Positions 5,979-11,346 of a stretch of DNA of 29,521 bases are shown here, in pieces. Position numbers and translations under genes: made by a program. The DNA comes from a virus. Position 1 is the first letter of the stretch. Each line of letters starts with the position of its first letter. Below the pieces are notes generated by a model that saw only the letters and a program-made list of their open reading frames with translations, searched no databases and was not told the DNA's origin. Location: IMG/VR virus record IMGVR_UViG_3300020450_000068, positions 1 to 29,521 of that record; one strand, 5' to 3'.

Positions 5979-7121
5979 TTAATTCCAAATAATATTTTCT
6001 GAAAATTTTTGTTGCTTATTGTTATGCTCAAATGGAGCAATATAAGTTCTATTAACAAAGTTTATATCTTTATCACCAATAAAATGTGCAAGTTCTAAAG
6101 CATTGTTAAACTTACCTTTAGCTGCAAAATAAGTAGTTCTATAATGCCTAAAAAGGTATGCTTTTCGCTTGATTGGAAAATCCTGATACTCAGGTCGCAT
6201 TTTTTTAAAACTCTTGTTTATGGCTCTTATAAGCCTTTCTACGCATATATATTTACCTTTTGTATTAAGAAATAGTTTATCTTGTAGGTCAGGCAAGGAA
6301 TTGACATAATCTACTATATGATCTTTAAGCGATGCTGATATTTCAACAATTCTCTCACCCTGTTCAGTTTTTGTTTCACCAAGTTTCTTATGCCTTTTTA
6401 CTGCCTTATTTATATTTATTTGCAAATTGTTTGATTTTAAGAATATCAAATCCGATCTTTCTAATGCTCTTATCTCACTTGGTCTTGCAGCAGTTTCTAA
6501 TAAGATCATATATATAAGTTTAATCATCTTATCATCAATATTGTAGATAAGCTCTTGCATGACCTCAAAAGTCCAAAAATCAAGATCAATCTTTTTTCTT
6601 TTTTTATTGGGTGTAAATATATCTGTTAAATAATTAATATCTTTTGTAATATTAAAATCTAGCCTACCTTTGTCTGCACAATAAGAAATAATATTTTTAA
6701 AATGATTAAATATTTTAGTGATTGTTTTACCATCTAATTGTTTGCTTTTTAAGGACTCTATAAAATCAATTATATTTTGCTTTTCAATTAATCTTACATC
6801 TTTGTTTTTAAAAAATGGATAGATATGGCATTTATAAAAACTATGATAATCTTCAATAGTGCTATCGCTAGTTTTACCAATGCTCCTTTTATAATTAAGG
6901 TGGGAGTTTACAAAAAAGTCCTTTGCCTCATTTAAGGTAAGCTCTTGGCTATTTGTTTTGATAAAACCTCTGTCTTTAAATATTTTTTCTATTTTATCAT
7001 TTAGTAAGGCCTTAGTAGGTGCTTGTAAAAAAGCTGTTTTACCATCTGCTTTTTTATATTCAAACCTTGCAATTTTTTTACCTTTTTTATTTATGGTAAA
7101 ATGTATATTGTAATTAATCAT
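5979..7121 (-). CDS. int: tyrosine recombinase integrase
   Basis: 380 aa, normal length. Residues 1-60 are an arm-binding N-terminal domain (HFTINKKGKKIARFEYKKAD), 65-165 the SAM-like core-binding domain, and 180-365 the catalytic domain. Arg213 (AARPSEIRAL), Lys251 (ETKTEQGER), Arg325 (YLFRHYRTT) and the nucleophile Tyr360 (FVNRTYI) are in place. Tyr322 stands where HxxR usually has His, a variant known in other integrases. IGDK puts Asp350 where the second His/Trp is expected. A good AAAGGAGAG precedes the ATG. It lies beside the attP and acts on the tRNA-Thr site. Confidence 0.92.
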   Translation of the reverse strand: MINYNIHFTINKKGKKIARFEYKKADGKTAFLQAPTKALLNDKIEKIFKDRGFIKTNSQELTLNEAKDFFVNSHLNYKRSIGKTSDSTIEDYHSFYKCHIYPFFKNKDVRLIEKQNIIDFIESLKSKQLDGKTITKIFNHFKNIISYCADKGRLDFNITKDINYLTDIFTPNKKRKKIDLDFWTFEVMQELIYNIDDKMIKLIYMILLETAARPSEIRALERSDLIFLKSNNLQININKAVKRHKKLGETKTEQGERIVEISASLKDHIVDYVNSLPDLQDKLFLNTKGKYICVERLIRAINKSFKKMRPEYQDFPIKRKAYLFRHYRTTYFAAKGKFNNALELAHFIGDKDINFVNRTYIAPFEHNNKQQKFSENIIWN

Positions 7122-7124
7122 TTT

Positions 7125-7178
7125 CTCTCCTTTAATATAGTTATCATTTAGTTATACCATTGTTATCATCTATTGCAA
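7125..7178 (-). promoter_or_regulatory. integrase promoter and ribosome binding site
   Basis: On the minus strand TTGCAA (7173-7178), 16-bp spacer, TATAAC (7151-7156), then AAAGGAGAG eight bases before the ATG. The -35 is inside dyad copy 3. A second GTTATCAT (7140-7147) lies 22 bp from the one in the dyad (7162-7169), two helical turns apart, bracketing the -10. Confidence 0.6.
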
Positions 7179-7179
7179 C
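7162..7179. promoter_or_regulatory. predicted repressor operator, copy 3
   Basis: GTTATCATCTATTGCAAC. Apart from the first base it matches copy 2 (2326-2343) at 15 of 17 positions. It covers the -35 of the integrase promoter, so the repressor could shut integrase off together with the early genes. Confidence 0.55.
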
Positions 7180-7193
7180 TAATCAATTGACAT

Positions 7194-7238
7194 AACTATG
7201 TAGAAAATATGAGAAAAAACTATGTAAAAACTATGTAA
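7194..7238 (+). repeat. integrase arm-type sites, P arm (three copies)
   Basis: AACTATGTAG (7194-7203), AACTATGTAA (7218-7227) and AACTATGTAA (7229-7238). The last two are 11 bp apart, about one helical turn. They lie between the integrase promoter and the attP core, as expected for arm-type binding sites of a lambda-like integrase. Confidence 0.7.
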
Positions 7239-7274
7239 AAAAATAACAAATACAATTTTTAGCCATAATTTAGG

Positions 7275-7316
7275 CACAAAAAAAGTGGCTCTTATACTTA
7301 AATTAGTATAAAAGCC
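7275..7316 (-). terminator. rho-independent terminator of the late operon
   Basis: GGCT-c-TTATACT, loop TAAATT, AGTATAA-a-AGCC (7287-7316) is an 11-bp stem with one mismatch. Read on the minus strand it is followed by ACTTTTTTT, a good U tract. It would stop the long leftward late transcript after the attP and before it enters the integrase promoter region. Confidence 0.7.
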
Positions 7317-7331
7317 TATATATTTAACTAT

Positions 7332-7373
7332 GCCCTTGTAGCTCAGCTGGTAGAGCAATTGATTTGTAATCAA
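7332..7373 (+). other. attP core: 5' half of a tRNA-Thr(UGU) gene
   Basis: The sequence has a complete tRNA 5' half: acceptor strand GCCCTTG, D arm GCTC-AGCTGGTA-GAGC, and anticodon arm ATTGA-TTTGTAA-TCAA with anticodon TGT at 7365-7367. After TCAA the tRNA pattern stops (no variable loop, T arm or acceptor 3' strand). This is the expected signature of an integration core shared with a host tRNA gene. It is unusual in carrying the 5' rather than the 3' part. An arm-like AACTATG (7326-7332) abuts it. Confidence 0.8.
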
Positions 7374-7418
7374 AGTGCTGCCACAATAAAAGCTAATTTT
7401 ATTATATTTTTGTCCACT

Positions 7419-7481
7419 GACTATGTAACAACTATGAAACATTGGTGAATACTTTATTAACACAATGTCAATAACATAGTC
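7419..7481. repeat. integrase arm-type sites, P' arm (two direct, one inverted)
   Basis: GACTATGTAA (7419-7428) and AACTATGAAA (7430-7439) are again 11 bp apart. An inverted copy, GACTATGTTA on the minus strand, lies at 7472-7481. They use the same motif as the P arm on the far side of the core. A separate perfect stem AATAGCT-CTA-AGCTATT sits at 7499-7515, without a T run. Apart from these, 7122-7550 holds no gene. Confidence 0.65.
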
Positions 7482-7550
7482 AAGCCCACCCTGCACCCAA
7501 TAGCTCTAAGCTATTTCCGATCTACTAAACAAGTCGATCTTCCTATTCTG

Positions 7551-7817
7551 TTAAGCAAAAGTTTTGACATTTATTGGTTTGCCACCAGTATTGCCTTTTC
7601 TTTGTGCTTTTCTTTTTCTTGTTACTGCACTCCTAATTTGCGATGCAGACATTCTTCTAGCTTTTGCAAGAGGCACACATTTTGGGTACTTAGATTTTCT
7701 ATCTTTTTCAAGCTTAGACCTTCCACATTTTGCAAAAGATCCATCTTTTTTTCTTGAGCCAATATCAACCCAGTTTTGCCTAAACCATTTTGTAAGTCCA
7801 GCTCTTGCTCTGCTCAT
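7551..7817 (-). CDS. small basic late protein (WVDI/CGR/YPKCVP type)
   Basis: 88 aa, strongly basic. It has the order W-F-x-QNWVDIGSRKKDG, AKCGRSK, YPKCVPLAKA, then AVTRKRKAQRK, a pattern I know from small proteins of marine phages and some large viruses without an assigned role. Two Cys at equal spacing after the WVDI could bind metal or form part of a small fold. It is the last gene of the late operon, starting on the ATGA of the previous stop. Confidence 0.7.
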   Translation of the reverse strand: MSRARAGLTKWFRQNWVDIGSRKKDGSFAKCGRSKLEKDRKSKYPKCVPLAKARRMSASQIRSAVTRKRKAQRKGNTGGKPINVKTFA

Positions 7818-7960
7818 GTGGTTCTATATCCCCCACCTCTTTTTTTGTAAGTTCTAACAAGCCAGGCATTAGCATAAGCTGAAGGGTAAACTTTAAATTT
7901 TCTTTTTGCCTCAGACTTTACCCTTGCATAAAGTTTTTTATTTGTAGGAACATTAGCCAT
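7814..7960 (-). CDS. small basic late protein (YPSAYAN type)
   Basis: 48 aa. Reads NKKLYARVKSEAKRKFKVYP then SAYANAWLVRTYKKRGGGY, a widely shared short marine-phage pattern (DUF5872-like as I recall). ATG 7960 follows one base after the previous stop, and its TGA overlaps the next ATG. Nearly all charged residues are Lys or Arg. Role unknown; a nucleic-acid-binding virion component is a reasonable guess from charge and late expression. Confidence 0.75.
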   Translation of the reverse strand: MANVPTNKKLYARVKSEAKRKFKVYPSAYANAWLVRTYKKRGGGYRTT

Positions 7961-7961
7961 A

Positions 7962-8114
7962 TTATTTTCCAACTAACCTTTGTGCTTTTTTATGAGCTGC
8001 TGTGAATGATTTACCCATTTTCATTTCTTTTCTCATCATAGCCATGTGCTTTTTAGAATGATGAACAGAGTGTTTTTTAAGTGTTGATTGTTGTCTTTTA
8101 GTAAGTTTTTTCAT
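7962..8114 (-). CDS. small Lys/His/Met-rich basic protein
   Basis: 50 aa, starting at TAATG on the previous stop. Composition is extreme: many Lys, five His and five Met besides the start (HSVHHSKKHMAMMRKEMKMG), followed by KSFTAAHKKAQRLVGK. It looks like one or two amphipathic basic helices. No family recognised. The tight coupling on both sides argues for a real gene. Confidence 0.65.
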   Translation of the reverse strand: MKKLTKRQQSTLKKHSVHHSKKHMAMMRKEMKMGKSFTAAHKKAQRLVGK

Positions 8115-8245
8115 TATGCCTTCCTTCTTTTTTTTGACATTCTTAATTTTGCAAAGTCAGCACCAGTTATTTTATTTCTAGGTGCAGCTACTCTTGCAAT
8201 CTTCATTTGTTTTTTACTATATTTTTTATTTTTACCTTTCGGCAT
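8114..8245 (-). CDS. small basic late protein
   Basis: 43 aa: MPKGKNKKYSKKQMKIARVA, then PRNKITGADFAKLRM and a KKRRK tail. The ADFAKLR segment resembles the end of other small phage proteins of this class. It overlaps the zinc-finger gene by 14 bases and ends in TAATG with the next gene. Function unknown. Confidence 0.65.
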   Translation of the reverse strand: MPKGKNKKYSKKQMKIARVAAPRNKITGADFAKLRMSKKRRKA

Positions 8246-8417
8246 TTTTTTCCTTTTCTTGATGTAATTCGTCATCTTTTTTCATGCAAAGATAGTGAGC
8301 ATGATCTTTTGAATAAAAACTTACGAATGAATCTGTGTTTATTATTTCACCCTTACAATATCTGCAATAGCCAACAAACATGATGGCATTTGGTTTTTTC
8401 CATAATTTTTTTTTCAA
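8232..8417 (-). CDS. small zinc-binding protein
   Basis: 61 aa with start TTG directly abutting the TAA of the preceding gene; an internal ATG (residue 13) is the alternative. CRYCKGEI (Cys18, Cys21) and HAHYLC (His41, Cys44) form a C-x2-C...H-x2-C zinc site of treble-clef or ribbon type. The tail is charged and helical. Likely a structural zinc fold; what it binds is not known. Confidence 0.6.
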   Translation of the reverse strand: MKKKLWKKPNAIMFVGYCRYCKGEIINTDSFVSFYSKDHAHYLCMKKDDELHQEKEKNAER

Positions 8418-8693
8418 TTAACAATTCCATTTTCTTAATGCTTTGTTAATCCTTGAATTAGGATCTCTAGCTGTTTTTTTTGATGTAAGCCTTTTCTTCA
8501 TGCCTAACATTCTGGCACAAAAGCTCTTTCTACGATTAGCAGCTTTGCTACCTTTTTTTAATTTACTTGGTTTTGTTGTGACTGGTGCTTTAAGATTGCC
8601 ACCTGTAGCTCTATTATAAGCTGCTCTACCTCTAGCATTAAGTCCACCAGATTTAGATTGACCTGCTTTTCTTTGCCATACTGGAGTTGCCAT
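8418..8693 (-). CDS. basic late protein with GGLNARGR and KSFCARM motifs
   Basis: 91 aa from ATG 8693, chosen because it overlaps the previous stop as TAATG; a longer reading to 8741 is unlikely. Motifs in order: PVWQRKAGQSKSGGLNARGR, AYNRATGGNLKAPV, RRKSFCARMLGM, then RINKALRKWNC at the C-terminus. This is a recognisable family of phage late proteins (DUF6321-like as I recall), of unknown role. Confidence 0.75.
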   Translation of the reverse strand: MATPVWQRKAGQSKSGGLNARGRAAYNRATGGNLKAPVTTKPSKLKKGSKAANRRKSFCARMLGMKKRLTSKKTARDPNSRINKALRKWNC

Positions 8694-8929
8694 TATGAAG
8701 ATACTCCTGGTTTTGCAGGTGGAACTATTAATTGTTGACAATCAAACTTTATGTAAATTTGATGTTTATTAATTTCTTCTCTACCAATTTCAATAATTTT
8801 ATCGTTTGCTTTGCCATAACCATCTACTAAACAATCGTAAATATCATTATAAGAATTTGGAAATGTATGTGGTTCAATGCAAGTCTGAGCCATTGTACTA
8901 CACATAACAATTGTTAAAAAAACTTTCAT
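8693..8929 (-). CDS. small exported protein, unknown
   Basis: 78 aa with a probable signal peptide (MKVFLTIVMCSTMAQTC; basic residue, hydrophobic core, Ala/Cys region). The mature part has paired Cys (DCLVDGYG, FDCQQLIVPP). A similar plan (signal, then DC...G...C) recurs in small marine phage genes near lysis genes. It overlaps the coiled-coil gene upstream by 4 bases. A periplasmic spanin-like or adhesion role is possible but unproven. Confidence 0.6.
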   Translation of the reverse strand: MKVFLTIVMCSTMAQTCIEPHTFPNSYNDIYDCLVDGYGKANDKIIEIGREEINKHQIYIKFDCQQLIVPPAKPGVSS

Positions 8930-9123
8930 TTATTACTTTCTTCTAATTGTTTTATTTTATTATTAGCTTCTTCCAAATCCTTGTTTGTATTTTCAAGTTT
9001 TTGTAAGCACCTTTTATTAGCTGCATCTTTAGACTTACCTGCGTCTTGCAATTCAGCAACCTCTTGTCTTAAGATACGAATTTGATCTTTATATTCGTTT
9101 ATTATTTCTGAGTTATCTGACAT
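8926..9123 (-). CDS. coiled-coil protein of the lysis region
   Basis: 65 aa, almost entirely one helix with heptads (YKDQIRILRQEVAELQD ... LENTNKDLEEANNKIKQLEE). No membrane segment. It directly follows the holin gene (stop 9124) and overlaps the exported protein. Possibly it works with its membrane-anchored neighbours; no family assigned. Confidence 0.6.
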   Translation of the reverse strand: MSDNSEIINEYKDQIRILRQEVAELQDAGKSKDAANKRCLQKLENTNKDLEEANNKIKQLEESNK

Positions 9124-9501
9124 TTATTTTTTTCTCATAATATCTGCACCTTTAAGTCCATAGATTGCAGATACAACACCAATAAATATAGCTTGATACC
9201 AATATGGTAAGTTTTTAAAGTATTCAAAAAATAAATCTATTTTTTCTCTTATTGAAGGATCGTCAGAAAAAACAGACCAACCCAATAAAATAATAGGAAT
9301 AGATATGAGAACAAGGACAAATTCGTCTTTGTAACCTTGATCGTTGCTTTCAATAATTTTTGCTTTATATTCAATTTCACCTTTTGCCATTTTTTCAGCA
9401 TGAAGCATTTGAGCATCTGACATCAATTGTTTTGTTCTTTGTTTATTTTGATAAAGATGCGTTCCTGTTTTTATCGCCATTTTTGCTAGTGATAACCACA
9501 T
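9124..9501 (-). CDS. holin-like membrane protein
   Basis: 125 aa. The N-terminal 55 residues are amphipathic (KGEIEYKAKIIESNDQGYKD), followed by two membrane segments (~61-78 FVLVLISIPIILLGWSVF and ~100-116 YWYQAIFIGVVSAIYGL) and a GADIMRKK basic tail. This layout recurs in marine phage holins and matches its place right after the lysozyme gene. It is expected to permeabilise the inner membrane to release the lysozyme. Confidence 0.75.
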   Translation of the reverse strand: MWLSLAKMAIKTGTHLYQNKQRTKQLMSDAQMLHAEKMAKGEIEYKAKIIESNDQGYKDEFVLVLISIPIILLGWSVFSDDPSIREKIDLFFEYFKNLPYWYQAIFIGVVSAIYGLKGADIMRKK

Positions 9502-9510
9502 TTTAACCTC

Positions 9511-9942
9511 CTAAAGTTTTGCTGACCTCATTTTTCCTGCTAACTTACCTGCTCTTGCAGGAACTTGTTTTGCATAAAGACTGTCTAAAAGTTGAAATGA
9601 TGCTTCACCATAATCCTCTTTATCTAAAGCAGAAAGCATTTTAACAAATTTTTTTGTTCTTGGCATTCCAATATTAAAAACAAGTTCAATAATTACTTCT
9701 CTTGCAACATTGTTTACTGGTTTTCCTTCTAAAATTTTGTTTGCATCATTCAAAGCAATATCAAAATCTTTTTCAAATACTAAATCCAATTCTTCTTTTG
9801 TATATTCTTTATTATCATCCCACTGTTCTATATCTAAACATAAATGACCATATCCCACAGTTCTGTTTGACAAATGGTCAAGGTAAACTTTGTTTCTATA
9901 ACCTTCATGTTCTTGTATTTCTTTTTTTAATGTGTCGTACAT
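9511..9942 (-). CDS. endolysin, T4-type lysozyme (GH24)
   Basis: 143 aa. The catalytic triad of phage lysozymes is visible: Glu13 (EHEGYR), Asp22 (VYLDHL) and Thr28 (RTVGYGH). The C-terminal part has the family helices (NVAREVIIELVFNIG and VPARAGKLAGKM). It cleaves the glycan backbone of peptidoglycan. No signal peptide, so it depends on the holin encoded next. Its start has GAGG upstream and lies inside the previous small gene. Confidence 0.9.
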   Translation of the reverse strand: MYDTLKKEIQEHEGYRNKVYLDHLSNRTVGYGHLCLDIEQWDDNKEYTKEELDLVFEKDFDIALNDANKILEGKPVNNVAREVIIELVFNIGMPRTKKFVKMLSALDKEDYGEASFQLLDSLYAKQVPARAGKLAGKMRSAKL

Positions 9943-10048
9943 AAATCCTCTTTTTTAGTTTTGTGGTTAATCTTATTCTTGTTCCCCAAACAAACGCATA
10001 AAGTTTTCTGCAAAAGTTTTCTAATTTTAAAAGAATTAGCTCTAACAT
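9905..10048 (-). CDS. small amphipathic protein upstream of lysozyme
   Basis: 47 aa: MLELILLKLENFCRKLYAFVW then a very basic C-terminus (TKLKKRIYVRHIKKRNTRT). It has one of the better ribosome sites of the region (AGGAG, seven bases before ATG 10048) and overlaps the lysozyme start by 38 bases in another frame. A hydrophobic/basic helix of this kind could sit on the membrane. No family recognised. Confidence 0.6.
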   Translation of the reverse strand: MLELILLKLENFCRKLYAFVWGTRIRLTTKLKKRIYVRHIKKRNTRT

Positions 10049-10057
10049 AATAATCTC

Positions 10058-10255
10058 CTAACATTGACATCCTTCACAAACACATAAATCACCATCATAC
10101 CAATGCGTATGCAATTCTTCCTTACAATGACATTTACAATGACAATTTTTGCATTTTTTTCTTTTTCTTTTTTTTGGTTGTGGAAACATGGCTTTGTCCA
10201 TGTCATCAACAATTTTATCCATAAAGGTAAAAAATTTTAAAAAAAAATTATCCAT
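10058..10255 (-). CDS. Cys/His-rich metal-binding small protein
   Basis: 65 aa. After an acidic/aromatic N-terminus (to residue 26) comes a Lys/Arg block (PKKRKRKK). The C-terminal 31 residues then hold nine Cys (35, 38, 40, 42, 44, 58, 60, 63, 65) and four His. CKNCHCKCHCK and CVCEGCQC resemble metallothionein or a pair of compact zinc knuckles. It lies in the lysis region, three bases after the preceding gene. Confidence 0.65.
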   Translation of the reverse strand: MDNFFLKFFTFMDKIVDDMDKAMFPQPKKRKRKKCKNCHCKCHCKEELHTHWYDGDLCVCEGCQC

Positions 10256-10258
10256 GAA

Positions 10259-10465
10259 TTATTTGAGTATTAATTTTTTAATACTTTTTTCACCCATATA
10301 AATTTCTGTTTCAGCTTCGCTACGAATACATTTATAATAAACATTACCACTGGATCTTTCAGCTTCTCTTTTTGCTTTCATACAAGCTGACAAACTTGGT
10401 TGTATCCTGTGTTCTTTAATTTCATGGTCAATAATCATTAATAAAGCAAAAACTGTTTCAATCAT
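10259..10465 (-). CDS. small protein with N-terminal hydrophobic segment
   Basis: 68 aa from ATG 10465; a TTG at 10486 or GTGs between would lengthen it. The N-terminus (MIETVFALLMIID) is hydrophobic, then HEIKEHRIQPSLSACMKAKR and YYKCIRSEAETEIYMG. The order hydrophobic start, KEHR, SLSxCxxxKR, C-x-x-x-x-A-E recurs in many small marine phage genes. Probably an exported or membrane-attached protein; role unknown. Confidence 0.6.
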   Translation of the reverse strand: MIETVFALLMIIDHEIKEHRIQPSLSACMKAKREAERSSGNVYYKCIRSEAETEIYMGEKSIKKLILK

Positions 10466-10534
10466 CACAAGCACATCTTTTACCAAATAGTTTTATAAAC
10501 CATTTAGTTTTTGTTATTTTTTTTAATAAATTTT

Positions 10535-10702
10535 TCACCCTAAGACTTTGCCTTTATTAACACCTTGTTTGATAGTATATTTGCTGCTACCAAAACGATT
10601 AATAACAACTTCTTTTCTAAGCTCTGTACTTAATTTTTTTTCAAGTTGTTTTTTTTTAACATCTTCAATGTGTTTAATAATTTGTCTATTAATGCGTTCC
10701 AT
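10535..10702 (-). CDS. small basic protein, unknown
   Basis: 55 aa: MERINRQIIKHIEDVKKKQL, a charged helix, then KEVVINRFGSSKYTIKQGVN and KGKVLG. The ATG at 10702 overlaps the previous stop by 14 bases out of frame, the same spacing seen elsewhere in this operon. No family recognised. Confidence 0.55.
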   Translation of the reverse strand: MERINRQIIKHIEDVKKKQLEKKLSTELRKEVVINRFGSSKYTIKQGVNKGKVLG

Positions 10703-11021
10703 TTAATTTTTTTTGTAAAATATCAACCTGTTCTTTGAGGTGATCTATGTTTACTTTATTGTATCTGCCTAACTTTAGTTCTTCTTCAATATCTTCTATT
10801 TGTCCTGCAAGGTGTTCTATAAGCATATACATTTCTAAATTTTTAGGTTCTTGTTCAGCTCTTTTAAGCAAATCAGCTTTTTGTAATGTATCGGCAGTTT
10901 CTAATTGGTTTAGTCTTTCAATAACTCCAAAATAAGCCCATGCACCAATTGCTACTGCTGCTATGATAGCCAACATATTTCTTATTGGCATTGAAATAGA
11001 TGTGTTTTCACTGACTTTCAT
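10689..11021 (-). CDS. membrane-anchored coiled-coil protein (possible spanin or ejection accessory)
   Basis: 110 aa from ATG 11021. One membrane segment at ~14-34 (MLAIIAAVAIGAWAYFGVI) is followed by a long charged coiled coil (RLNQLETADTLQKADLLKR ... EDIEEELKLGRYN ... LKEQVDILQKKL). An N-terminal membrane anchor and periplasmic coil is the plan of an inner-membrane spanin, which would fit the adjacent lysis genes. A structural role in the ejection apparatus is also possible. It overlaps the nuclease stop by 14 bases. Confidence 0.6.
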   Translation of the reverse strand: MKVSENTSISMPIRNMLAIIAAVAIGAWAYFGVIERLNQLETADTLQKADLLKRAEQEPKNLEMYMLIEHLAGQIEDIEEELKLGRYNKVNIDHLKEQVDILQKKLNGTH

Positions 11022-11346
11022 GGTCAATCATTAATAATTTAATATTTAATTTTTTTTGTAATTCTGTTCTGCCTCTACCTATTTTTTTAGAATAATGAGG
11101 TTTTTTAATCTTTTTTCTGTAAGTGTTAGATTTAACATCTAACAATACAATCTTACCTTTTTTATCAACCACCACTAAATCAAATGGACATTGAGGATCT
11201 ACTGCTTTAGCAACATAATAACCTTTTCGCAAAAAGTTTATCACCTCTTGGTATTCACCAATTGATCCTTTTATAGATGTTGTTAATTTAATAGACTTAT
11301 TATCAGACTTAGTAATGAGCTTAGACTTACCATACCTACTGCCCAT
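11008..11346 (-). CDS. PD-(D/E)XK endonuclease, Holliday-junction-resolvase-like
   Basis: 112 aa. Motifs: GSIGE (Glu31), CPFDLVVV (Asp56), VLLDVKS (Asp70, Lys72): a complete E...D...DxK active site with normal spacing, in the size range of archaeal-type Hjc or small phage resolvases. A resolvase would debranch replicated DNA before packaging, fitting late expression. ATG 11346 is the only start in this frame upstream of the motif region, which forces a 64-base overlap with the preceding membrane-protein gene. Confidence 0.75.
   Translation of the reverse strand: MGSRYGKSKLITKSDNKSIKLTTSIKGSIGEYQEVINFLRKGYYVAKAVDPQCPFDLVVVDKKGKIVLLDVKSNTYRKKIKKPHYSKKIGRGRTELQKKLNIKLLMIDHESQ

Noticed and set aside
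6332-6517. Plus-strand open frame inside the integrase gene
   Set aside because: Antisense to conserved catalytic-domain coding sequence; shadow.
7332-7420. Complete phage-encoded tRNA gene
   Set aside because: Only the 5' half folds; no T arm or 3' acceptor strand follows, so it is an attachment core.
7194-7481. CRISPR-like array
   Set aside because: Repeats are 10 bases with irregular spacing and one inverted copy; integrase arm sites explain them better.
7179-7496. Minus-strand open frame of 105 codons across the attP
   Set aside because: It runs through the tRNA half-gene, arm repeats and the terminator hairpin; its codons reflect repeated site sequences, not a protein.
7499-7515. Second terminator for the late operon (AATAGCT stem)
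   Set aside because: A perfect 7-bp stem but no U run on either strand; the hairpin at 7287-7316 with its U tract is the better terminator.
7100-7560. Junction of an integrated prophage with host DNA
   Set aside because: Phage genes lie on both sides and arm sites flank the core symmetrically, as in attP.
9702-9944. Plus-strand open frame of 80 codons
   Set aside because: Antisense to the lysozyme, which has full catalytic motifs.
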